From CATQHS01 sp963422655 (GTDB lineage Bacteria; Actinomycetota; Acidimicrobiia; Acidimicrobiales; Aldehydirespiratoraceae), in contig OY730440.1 of NCBI GenBank assembly GCA_963422655.1, positions 434,001-498,000 on the forward strand: a DNA stretch of 64,000 nucleotides, read 5' to 3'. Below, piece after piece: positions 34,986-42,737 of this stretch; position 1 is the stretch's first letter, and every line of letters starts with the position of its first letter. The translations under genes and the position numbers were made by a program. The notes beneath the pieces are model-generated. The model searched no databases, was not told the origin of the DNA, and saw only the letters and a list, made by a program, of their open reading frames with translations.

Positions 34986-37484
34986 TCAGTGGCCGGGCCG
35001 GGAAGCCAGCTCCTCGGAGGTGATGAGCACCTCACGAGCCTTGGAGCCGATCGAAGGGCCGACCACTCCCCTTTGCTCGAGCAGATCCATGATCCGACCG
35101 GCCCGAGCGAAACCGACCCGCAGTCGGCGCTGCAACATCGAGGTCGATCCCAGTTGAGTCCCCACCACCAGCTCCATGGCTTGGTCCAACAGCTCGTCTC
35201 CGCCGTCGGAGCCTGCTGAGGGTGCAGTGGCGGTGATGTCGTCCATCTCGACGAGCCCCCCGCCCCGATCGACGGCGACGGTCTCGACATCGCCGCTGTC
35301 TTCGCTGTCGGCATCGGGAGCAGATGCGGAGGAAACCGCTCTGTCGGCGCGGAAGTCGGAGGCTTGGTCGACCCAGTGGCCCACCACCGCTCGCACTTCC
35401 GACTCCTCCACCCACGACCCCTGGATGCGATGGGGTGCCGACGAGGACGGATCCAGCAACAACATGTCGCCCCGACCCACCAGCCGCTCGGCTCCGGGCT
35501 GGTCGAGGATCACTCGGGAGTCGGTGAGACTCGACACCGCGAAAGCCAGACGGGCCGGGACGTTGGCCTTGATGATGCCGGTGATGACGTCCACCGAAGG
35601 CCGCTGGGTGGCGATGACCAAGTGAATTCCCACCGCTCGTGCCATCTGCGCGATGCGGGCGATCGAGTTCTCCACGTCGCGAGCCGCCACCATCATGAGG
35701 TCGGAGAGCTCGTCCACGACCACCAGAACGAAGGGCAGGCGCCGATATCGCATGGGCGTCCCATCCACGCCGATCTTTCCGGTCGGGGCTGTGACCTCTC
35801 CCCGGTTTACCGCCGCGTTGTAACCGGTGATATCACGGAACCCCACCTCCGAGAGCAGGTCGTAGCGCCGATCCATCTCTCGCACGGCCCAGGCCAGAGC
35901 GTTGGCAGCCTGGCGGGGGTCGGTGACCGGTGCCGTCAACAGATGCGGGGCTCGGTCGTACTGGCCCATCTCGACCCGCTTGGGATCGACCAGGATCATC
36001 CGGATCTGATCGGGAGTGGCTCGCATGAGGATCGAGGTGAGTATCGAGTTCAGGCACGACGACTTGCCGGCGCCGGTGGCTCCGGCGATGAGCAGGTGCG
36101 GCATCTTGGCCAGGTTCATCATCATCGAGCGCCCGTTGATGTCACGGCCGACCGCGACCTGGAGTGGATGGCGGGCAGCCCGGGCCTCTCCCGAACGAAG
36201 GATGTCGCCCAGCATCACGATCTCGCGATCGATGTTGGGCACTTCCACGCCGATGGCGCGCTGGCCCGGGATCGGCGCCAGGATCCGCACGTCGGGCGAG
36301 GCCATGGCCAAAGCGATGTCCTTGCGCAGGCTCTCCAGCTTGGAGACCTTCACGCCCTCACCCAGTTCCAGCACGAAACGAGTGACAGTGGGTCCTACCA
36401 CCGGTTCCAGCAGATTGGTGGGCACCCCGAACTTGGCCAGCGTGGCTTGCAGGAGTTCGCCCCGCTCGGTCACCTCGGCCCGGCCCACCTTGCGGACATC
36501 GGGTACGGCCAGCAACTCCAGCGATGGCAGCTTCCACTTCGACCCGGCCGGGCCAGAAACGGACTCCGGCTCGGTACCCGGCTCCGGCTCGACGCCAGGC
36601 CCGGGCGTGGCATCGGCGCTGGCCTGGCGCAACCGGCGCTTCGGTCCCGAAGGCGGCGGTTGCGGATCTCGGGACCGCGCTCGGGTATCGGTGACCGGAC
36701 CGGCCCTGGGAGCGTCGGCGTCTCGATCGAACCGCGAGCTCGGGCTCTGAGCGGGCCGGATCGACCCCGATCCGGAGCCCACGTCCCGGAACACGACTCG
36801 CAATCCCCGGCGGATCAGCACCACCGGCGGCTTTACCAGCGCGGTCACAGCCCCGACCCCGGTTCGAGCCGACGACGCGGTGAGCACCAGCAGGCCCACC
36901 ACTGCGACGAAGACCATCACCAGCACCGCCCCTACCGACGACAGCAACCCGTGCAGGGGACCACCGACGGCCAATCCCAGCACTCCCCCGGCTGCTCCCA
37001 GTTCCTCGCGGGAGTCGTCGAAGCCAGGGCGACCCCGCACGACATGGGCGATCCCCATGACCGCCAGCAGGACCAGCCCGCTACCCATGAGGGCTCGGAT
37101 CCAAAGCTCCGAGCTGATCTCCGAGCTGGCCTCGGACCCTGCGCCTTCTTCTGCTTCGGGTTGTTCGGGGCGGTCGAAACCCCGCACCAGCACGATTCCG
37201 GCCCCCACCATCAGAACCGGTACCAGCCAACGAACCAGGCCTATGACCAGAGCCAGAGATCCGTCGACGGCAGCACCGACCGGACCCATGGCCGACACCC
37301 AGACGCCGCCGGCCACCACCACCCCGACCACGACAGCCCCCAAGCCGCAGATGTCGTCACGGTGGCGTCCCAGCACCGAGCCAACCACCTTCGACAGGGT
37401 GGTGCGCCTCGAAGAGCGCTCGGCCGCAGTACCTCGTCGAAGTCCAGCTTTTGCCTTCACCGAGTTGGTCTTCGCCGCGGTCAT
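34986..37484 (-). CDS. ftsK: DNA translocase FtsK/SpoIIIE
   Basis: This ATP-driven motor pumps chromosome ends through the division septum. It has 832 residues. About four membrane helices lie within residues 45-210, then a Pro/Arg-rich linker of moderate length (about 240-320), then the motor with Walker A GATGAGKSSC and Walker B VLVVVDELSDLMM. The C-terminal gamma domain, a winged helix that reads polar KOPS sequences, is the segment SMLQRRLRVGFARAGRIMDLLEQRGVVG. ATG start with little Shine-Dalgarno. Gene order ftsK, exchanger, rimO, pgsA, cinA is close to that of other actinobacteria. Confidence 0.96.
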   Translation of the reverse strand: MTAAKTNSVKAKAGLRRGTAAERSSRRTTLSKVVGSVLGRHRDDICGLGAVVVGVVVAGGVWVSAMGPVGAAVDGSLALVIGLVRWLVPVLMVGAGIVLVRGFDRPEQPEAEEGAGSEASSEISSELWIRALMGSGLVLLAVMGIAHVVRGRPGFDDSREELGAAGGVLGLAVGGPLHGLLSSVGAVLVMVFVAVVGLLVLTASSARTGVGAVTALVKPPVVLIRRGLRVVFRDVGSGSGSIRPAQSPSSRFDRDADAPRAGPVTDTRARSRDPQPPPSGPKRRLRQASADATPGPGVEPEPGTEPESVSGPAGSKWKLPSLELLAVPDVRKVGRAEVTERGELLQATLAKFGVPTNLLEPVVGPTVTRFVLELGEGVKVSKLESLRKDIALAMASPDVRILAPIPGQRAIGVEVPNIDREIVMLGDILRSGEARAARHPLQVAVGRDINGRSMMMNLAKMPHLLIAGATGAGKSSCLNSILTSILMRATPDQIRMILVDPKRVEMGQYDRAPHLLTAPVTDPRQAANALAWAVREMDRRYDLLSEVGFRDITGYNAAVNRGEVTAPTGKIGVDGTPMRYRRLPFVLVVVDELSDLMMVAARDVENSIARIAQMARAVGIHLVIATQRPSVDVITGIIKANVPARLAFAVSSLTDSRVILDQPGAERLVGRGDMLLLDPSSSAPHRIQGSWVEESEVRAVVGHWVDQASDFRADRAVSSASAPDADSEDSGDVETVAVDRGGGLVEMDDITATAPSAGSDGGDELLDQAMELVVGTQLGSTSMLQRRLRVGFARAGRIMDLLEQRGVVGPSIGSKAREVLITSEELASRPGH

Positions 37485-37737
37485 ACCACTGGCACGCTAC
37501 CAGTGCCCCCGACCCGCTCCAGTGACACCCTCAGTCGTCCTCAGTCGTCGAGCCGGCGCAACGACGAGACCACCGACCTCGGCGAGCCCGACCGAGTCGT
37601 CGGCCCGTCGATCGATGGCGATCCGGTGGAGGAAAGTCTGAAGCCACCCCCTGGACCGTTCCGTGAATCCGAAAGCGACGACGCTGCTGCATGGCGGGGT
37701 CGTCACCGCGGGTAGTCCGGGCCCCGGATCCACCCCG

Positions 37738-38721
37738 CTAGCGCGTGCGGATTTTCGATGCCCAGCTCCGGTTCTCCAGGTACCAGTCCACTAGATTTTC
37801 AACGCCTTCTTCCAAGGAGAACGACGGCTCCCAACCGAGAATCCTCTTGGCCTTGGAGATGTTCGCCCACGTGATCCTCATGTCCACGGGATGGGCGGGC
37901 CTTATATCGAGCTCGGCCTTCTTCTTGGTGACACATTCCAGCAGCGAGATGAAGTCGTATAGCTGGACTGGCCTGTTGGAACCGAGGTTTATGGTCTCGT
38001 ACCCGGTCAAACCAAGCGCGGCTACGATACCGGTTACGATGTCATCTACATAGGTAAAATCACGGCTCTGACTGCCGTCACCATATAGGATCAATGGAAC
38101 TCCCTCAACGAGCCATTGAACGAACCGGAAAGGGCTCATATCGGGCCGACCGGCTGGCCCGTATCCAGTAAAGAACCGCAGAACTGAGATATCTATACCG
38201 CTTAGACGGTGGTAGGTGTAGCAGAGGTCTTCAGCAGCTTTCTTGGAGGTAGCATATGGTGAGTCCAGACGATCCGTATCAGCATCCTCGCTGAAGGGAA
38301 CCTCGCTATTCTTGCCGTAAACAGTTGAGGTGGAGGTGAAGACAAATTTTCTGATGTCGTGCTTGTGGCAGCTCTCGAGCATGTTCAGCGTCCCCATGAC
38401 GTTCGTCTTGTAGTAGCTCCACGGGTTCTTCAAGCTCCGCCTGACGCCGGCGTAGGCTGCCATGTGTATCATGCCGTCTACCGGACCGCCGTCACGAATT
38501 TCCCTTATTGTGTCCAAAACACCCCTGCCGCTGATATCGCAGGTGTGAAAACGGAATCCTTCAGAAGAAAGCAGGCTCTGCAACCGCCGCTCTTTGAGAT
38601 TTCGATCGTAGGCTTCGTTCAGATTGTCGATCCCGACTACAGTGTTGCCTGCAGCTAAAAGAGTCTCCGTTGTGCGGGCTCCGATGAATCCTGCACATCC
38701 TGTCAAAACGTACCGTCTCAC
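37738..38721 (-). CDS. NAD-dependent sugar-nucleotide epimerase (UDP-GlcA 4-epimerase-like)
   Basis: This is an extended short-chain dehydrogenase/reductase acting on a nucleotide sugar, 327 residues. NAD-binding TGCAGFIG (8-15), the active-site Ser in FTSTSTVYG and the Tyr-x3-Lys YATSK are present. The YGDGSQSRDFTYVDDIV and PVDMRITWANISKAKRILGW segments are characteristic of the UDP-glucuronate 4-epimerase/CapI group. The start is GTG with AAAGGA six bases upstream. Base composition is clearly less GC-rich than the surrounding genes, with many AT-ending codons, so it is probably acquired. It does not belong to an operon here; a surface-sugar role is likely. Confidence 0.9.
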   Translation of the reverse strand: MRRYVLTGCAGFIGARTTETLLAAGNTVVGIDNLNEAYDRNLKERRLQSLLSSEGFRFHTCDISGRGVLDTIREIRDGGPVDGMIHMAAYAGVRRSLKNPWSYYKTNVMGTLNMLESCHKHDIRKFVFTSTSTVYGKNSEVPFSEDADTDRLDSPYATSKKAAEDLCYTYHRLSGIDISVLRFFTGYGPAGRPDMSPFRFVQWLVEGVPLILYGDGSQSRDFTYVDDIVTGIVAALGLTGYETINLGSNRPVQLYDFISLLECVTKKKAELDIRPAHPVDMRITWANISKAKRILGWEPSFSLEEGVENLVDWYLENRSWASKIRTR

Positions 38722-38979
38722 TTACTATCCTTTACCAATAGTTTCAAGTATCTAGGCGATCTCTACGATCATTTTTGAATTTGGATGGATCATACCATCC
38801 GCATATGACAACTAGTTTCACGTGCCATCAGCAGCGCTCGACCGTAAACCCAGGATAGCACCAAGCCCCCCCCCCCCCCCCCCCCGGGACTCTGCTCATA
38901 AAGTCCGGCAGCATGGACTGACGATACCATGAGTGAAGGCCGGGGAAGCGACTCAACGCACGGACGCTCTCGGGACCAT
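38722..38979. other. AT-rich, apparently non-coding stretch with a C20 tract
   Basis: This stretch carries no credible gene. 38722-38800 is strikingly AT-rich for this genome and contains a small hairpin, GGATGG (38783-38788) with CCATCC (38795-38800). 38866-38885 is an uninterrupted run of 20 C, followed by GGG. The remainder leads into the broken ATPase gene. It could be a promoter region of the epimerase, an integration scar or an assembly join. Confidence 0.7.
38866..38885. repeat. Homopolymer of 20 C
   Basis: Twenty consecutive C occur between the epimerase gene and a pseudogene. No other homopolymer of this size is in the window. Such tracts are slippage-prone in cells and in sequencing, so the exact length is unsafe. 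Confidence 0.9.
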
Positions 38980-39520
38980 ATGAATACTCGCGACCGGTTG
39001 CGTGTCGTATTCGTAGGCAAGGGGTGCAGGCAAGTCGACCATCGCCGGAACCTTCGCCCGGATCCTGAGCCGAGACAGCGAATCGGTGCCCGCTCTCGAC
39101 TCCGATCCGCTACCGGGCCTGCCCTATTCGCTCGGCGTTCCCGTCGATGACGGCCCATTTGCGACAGCGCCGTCGTCAAGGGACCCCCGAGCGGCTCTCG
39201 CTGGTTGCTAACTCCAGGAATAGCGGCCGAGACGTTGATCCATCGGTACGGGCGCCGGGAGGAACCCGTCGGTCTATGTTCGGCTGGACCAGATATACCG
39301 ACGCTATCTGTGTGGCTGCCGAACCCACGGTCGAGTCACTGTACACGACTCAGCGACTGCTGAACCTCTCCAAGGCCAGATGGGCGCCCGCGACGCTGGC
39401 GGTCGTGGCCGACAATGTGAGCGAACACCCGGTGACCTGGCCCGTATCCGGAGAATTCCCTCCGACGATTGCAACTTCAGCGTCGGCCACTCGCTCCGCC
39501 AGCAGAGGAGCGAGCTCTCG
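38980..39520 (+). pseudogene. Broken ParA/MinD/CooC-type P-loop ATPase
   Basis: Consecutive pieces of one ATPase are spread over all three forward frames. From ATG 38980 the frame reads MNTRDRLRVVFVGKG and then loses register; the next frame continues from 39026 as AGKSTIAGTFARILSRD, so a GKGGAGKST P-loop is broken by loss of two G in a G-run. That frame goes on through ALDSDPLPGLPYSLG to a stop near 39210. Another frame holds a WLLTPGIAAETLIHRYG segment, and a third, from 39276, MFGWTRYTDAICVAAEPTVE followed by LYTTQRLLNLSKARW, the family's C-terminal half. At least three shifts make function impossible as read, unless the local sequence is faulty. Confidence 0.75.
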
Positions 39521-39525
39521 GTAGT

Positions 39526-39735
39526 TCAAGATGGCGACGAGAGTTTCGACGTAGAGGGTGGCAGAATGTGGCGGGCGAGTCGCTCCCGAATCCAGGCTTC
39601 CTCCACGGGTTCGTCCTCCATCGCCATGGAGTTCGCCACGTGACGGGGAATCGCTTCCAGGCGACGCCGTTGACGTTCCTCCTCCGGCAGGCTGCGCCAA
39701 CATTCGATGGCTCTTTTCCAAGCAGTGTTCGACAT
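39526..39735 (-). CDS. Small 69-residue protein, unknown
   Basis: This is a short gene with a canonical ribosome site: AGGAG seven bases before the ATG. The product is strongly charged and helical, with the block SLPEEERQRRRLEAIPRHVA followed by EDEPVEEAWIRERLARH, and ends in a Ser-rich tail. There is no Cys-pair or membrane segment. It has the size and charge pattern of antitoxins or small DNA/RNA-binding regulators, but no family is recognised. It lies opposite the end of the broken ATPase, which suggests it belongs to the same decayed or acquired region. Confidence 0.5.
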   Translation of the reverse strand: MSNTAWKRAIECWRSLPEEERQRRRLEAIPRHVANSMAMEDEPVEEAWIRERLARHILPPSTSKLSSPS

Positions 39736-39917
39736 TGTCGTTCTCCTGTTCTTGCAACAGTTCGCCCGGGCATCGTCTGCGTAGAAGCTCGCTGGTCGGC
39801 AGGCTCGAGATCACAGCTCAGCTTCTTGAAGAAGTCGTCGAACGATAACGATGGCGAACCGGTGGCCCGGGCCGGTGTTGAAGATCTCCGATCAGGCATG
39901 GAACACCTTTTCTGGGC

Positions 39918-40811
39918 CTACGGGTCGAGGTGTAGGGTCACAGCGGCAGCCGAACCGGCGACCGACACTACCACGCCTATGCCCAATACCACCAGGTTGG
40001 TGCGCAGCAGGGCCGCATTGTCCACTTGGAATCCGGCCAGCAACTGCAGAGCATCGGCCTCGCTGAACCGGTCGATCACGTAAGTACGCAACAAAGAGTT
40101 GCAGCCCACAGCCACCAATGCCCCCAGCACCCCCTGGATCAGCCCCTCCAACATGAACGGAATTCGTACGAACCACCGAGACGCACCCACCACCCGCATG
40201 ATCTCTATCTCTTGGCGCCGGTTGCTGATGGCGATGGCCAAAGTGTTGAGGATCAACAGCGCCGACGCCCCCAGCAACACGATGGAGCCGATGAACAGTA
40301 CTCGTCCGGCCCGATCGGACAGATCCTGTATGCCGCGGATGGCCTCGCCGGCGAACACTACGGTACGCACGCCGGGCTGGCCCCGGAACTGCCGTCCTAT
40401 CTCCTCCACCACGTCGGCGTCGGGATCGGCGGGCACCACCCGATACGACGGTGGCAGCATTTCAGCCGTGACGGACTCCAACAACTCGGGAGTGTCGGCA
40501 AACAGCTCCTTGAACTCCTCGAAGGTCTCGGCTTGGTCTACGTATTCGAACCGGCTGATGGCAGAACTCTCCTCGAGCCGTTCCCGAATGCGATCGTCTT
40601 GTTCGGGCGTGGCTTCGGCGTTCATCCACACCACGAACTCGATACCACCCTCCCAGCGCTTGGTAGCACTGTCAGCTGCAGTCTGGAACAATACGAAGCC
40701 GCCGAACATGGCCAGCGAAACCCCCACGGTGACCACCGTCGCCACCGCCAACTGGTAGTTTCGTCGAAGGTTCTGTCCGGTTTCGCGCAGCGCGTAACGA
40801 GTACTGAGCAT
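39918..40811 (-). CDS. ftsX: Cell division protein FtsX
   Basis: FtsX is the membrane half of the FtsEX complex, which signals across the membrane to activate peptidoglycan hydrolases during division. It has 297 residues. One helix near the N-terminus (about 20-45) is followed by an extracellular loop of about 130 residues and three C-terminal helices, the standard topology. The RRQEIEIMRVVGAS segment between helices 2 and 3 contacts FtsE. It starts five bases after ftsE. No hydrolase gene or smpB follows, as it often does elsewhere; the next sequence is a decayed region. Confidence 0.94.
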   Translation of the reverse strand: MLSTRYALRETGQNLRRNYQLAVATVVTVGVSLAMFGGFVLFQTAADSATKRWEGGIEFVVWMNAEATPEQDDRIRERLEESSAISRFEYVDQAETFEEFKELFADTPELLESVTAEMLPPSYRVVPADPDADVVEEIGRQFRGQPGVRTVVFAGEAIRGIQDLSDRAGRVLFIGSIVLLGASALLILNTLAIAISNRRQEIEIMRVVGASRWFVRIPFMLEGLIQGVLGALVAVGCNSLLRTYVIDRFSEADALQLLAGFQVDNAALLRTNLVVLGIGVVVSVAGSAAAVTLHLDP

Positions 40812-40816
40812 GGCTG

Positions 40817-41494
40817 CTATTCGTACACTCCACGAGCTTGATCACGGACGATCACGCCTCGATCGAGTTCCACCACCCGTCGTCTCATGCTATCTACAAT
40901 GCTACGGTCGTGGGTGGCCATGACCACAGTGGTGCCCGTCTGGTTGATGCGATCGAGCAGGCCGGTGATGCCGCGCGACGTTTGGGGGTCGAGGTTACCG
41001 GTGGGCTCGTCGGCCAGCAGGATCAACGGTCGGTTCACGAAAGCCCGAGCGATCGAAACCCGCTGCTGCTCTCCTCCCGAGAGCTCATAGGGGAAGCGAT
41101 CCATCTTGCGCGACAAGCCGACCAGATCGAGGATGGCCGGGACCTGCTTGCGGATGACGTGACGGGGCTTGCCGATCACCTCCAAGGCGAAAGCCACGTT
41201 CTCACCTACCGTCTTCTTCGGCAACAGCTTGAAGTCCTGGAAGATGAACCCGATGTTGCGGCGCAGGTACGGAACCTTCCACGAACTGAGAGTCCCTACG
41301 TTTTGTCCGGCTACGAAGATCCGGCCGTGTTCAGGCCTTTCCTCCCGGTTCAGGAGCCGTATGAAGGTGGACTTACCCGACCCGGAAGGCCCCACCAGAA
41401 AGACGAGCTCCCCCTTGGCTATGGAAATGGTCGCGTCCCGCAGGGCCACTACGTCGCCCTTGAACACCTTGGTGACGTTTTCGAGCTTGATCAT
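40817..41494 (-). CDS. ftsE: Cell division ATP-binding protein FtsE
   Basis: FtsE is the cytoplasmic ATPase of FtsEX, 225 residues. Walker A is GPSGSGKST, the signature is LSGGEQQRVSIARA, and Walker B is LILLADEPTGNLDPQT, which is the FtsE/LolD-like form. It is followed five bases later by ftsX, confirming the assignment. A 131-base gap without a clear terminator separates it from prfB, so a promoter for ftsEX may lie there; nothing definite is seen. Confidence 0.96.
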   Translation of the reverse strand: MIKLENVTKVFKGDVVALRDATISIAKGELVFLVGPSGSGKSTFIRLLNREERPEHGRIFVAGQNVGTLSSWKVPYLRRNIGFIFQDFKLLPKKTVGENVAFALEVIGKPRHVIRKQVPAILDLVGLSRKMDRFPYELSGGEQQRVSIARAFVNRPLILLADEPTGNLDPQTSRGITGLLDRINQTGTTVVMATHDRSIVDSMRRRVVELDRGVIVRDQARGVYE

Positions 41495-41625
41495 GCCGAT
41501 CCTCGAACCCGATGAGCAGTTCCGCCAATGTGACAGTACCAGCGCCGTGACTTCAATCAGCGGCCATCCAGTTCGTCAGGCCATCTGCGTGGAGATCGGC
41601 CACTTCTTCATCTGATCCACCGAGC

Positions 41626-42735
41626 TCATGCACCGGACCGGGCCCGGTTCCATCGCAGCCAGGTCTCCATCAGCTCATCGAGGCCTCCGCCCAGTACCGC
41701 CTCCACATCGGAGGTCTCCTGCTCGGAGCGCAGATCCTTGACCATCTGGAAGGGCTGCAGCACGTAATTGCGTATCTGGCTACCGAAGCCCACATTCTGC
41801 TGCTCGCCGGTGATGCCGGCAATCTCGGCTTGCCGCTTCTTTCGCTCGAGGTCCAACAGCTTGGCTGCCAGCATCTGCATAGCCCGCTCCTTGTTCTGGT
41901 GCTGGCTGCGCTCGTTCTGGCAACTGGTCACCAACCCGGTGGGCAGGTGCGTGATACGGACCGCCGAGTCGGTCACATTGACGTGCTGACCCCCGGCCCC
42001 CGAAGAGCGGTAGGTGTCGATCCGGAGATCCTTTTCGTCCATATCGACCTCGGTCGATACCTCGTCGAAGAACGGCACCACATGGACCGCCGCAAAAGAA
42101 GTTTGACGCTTACCCTCGTTGTTGAACGGGGAGATCCGCACCAGGCGATGGACTCCGTGCTCGGACTGCATCCACCCGTAGGCATGGCGGCCCTTCAAGA
42201 TGAACTCCACGTTGCTGAGACCGGCCTCGGTGCCCTCCGACACCGACGTCACCTCCAGATCGAAGCCGCGGCGCTCAGCCCAGCGGGTGTACATACGCAT
42301 GAGCATCTCGGCCCAGTCCTGTGCGTCGGTACCCCCCTCGCCCGACTTGATCTGACAGACGGCATCGCGTTCGTCGAACTCGCCGGAGAACAGCGACCGC
42401 AGCTCGAGGTCGTCGAGCCGCTGGTCCAGGGCCGAAACGGCAGCGGCGATCTCGGCCCCTTGAGACTCGTCGGCCTCCTCGACCGCCAACTGGTGGAGGG
42501 TCTCAGCGTCGGACAGGTCGACGGCCAGACGATCGAAGAACTCGACATCCTCGGTGACGGCGGCCAGCTCCGAAGTCACCGCTCGAGCCCGGTCCTGGTC
42601 GTTCCAGAGGTCAGGGCGGGACGCCTCGGCCTCCAGCCGGGGCCGGGCGGCTCGCAGGGCCTCGACTCGCATGTAGGCCTCGGCCTCGATGAGCCGGTCC
42701 CGGAGCTGACGCAACCTGCCGGAGAAGTCCTGCAC
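41626..42735 (-). CDS. prfB: Peptide chain release factor 2
   Basis: RF2 releases finished proteins at UGA and UAA codons. From GTG 42735 it has 369 residues. The anticodon-like tripeptide S-P-F appears in VRISPFNNEG, which defines RF2, and the catalytic GGQ is in SSGAGGQHVNV. The frame is continuous from the start, so the +1 programmed frameshift used by many bacteria to autoregulate RF2 is not needed here. The start overlaps the secA stop region, and prfB-ftsE-ftsX is a conserved order. Confidence 0.95.
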   Translation of the reverse strand: MQDFSGRLRQLRDRLIEAEAYMRVEALRAARPRLEAEASRPDLWNDQDRARAVTSELAAVTEDVEFFDRLAVDLSDAETLHQLAVEEADESQGAEIAAAVSALDQRLDDLELRSLFSGEFDERDAVCQIKSGEGGTDAQDWAEMLMRMYTRWAERRGFDLEVTSVSEGTEAGLSNVEFILKGRHAYGWMQSEHGVHRLVRISPFNNEGKRQTSFAAVHVVPFFDEVSTEVDMDEKDLRIDTYRSSGAGGQHVNVTDSAVRITHLPTGLVTSCQNERSQHQNKERAMQMLAAKLLDLERKKRQAEIAGITGEQQNVGFGSQIRNYVLQPFQMVKDLRSEQETSDVEAVLGGGLDELMETWLRWNRARSGA

Positions 42736-42737
42736 TG

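Noticed and set aside
37485..37737. Gene or tRNA in the gap upstream of ftsK
   Set aside because: Only short frames without ribosome sites or motifs; no cloverleaf or T-loop consensus was seen.
38790..39179. Minus-strand frame across the C20 tract considered as a gene
   Set aside because: Its product is low-complexity with a poly-Gly run from the homopolymer, has no motif, and lies antisense to the clearer ATPase fragment.
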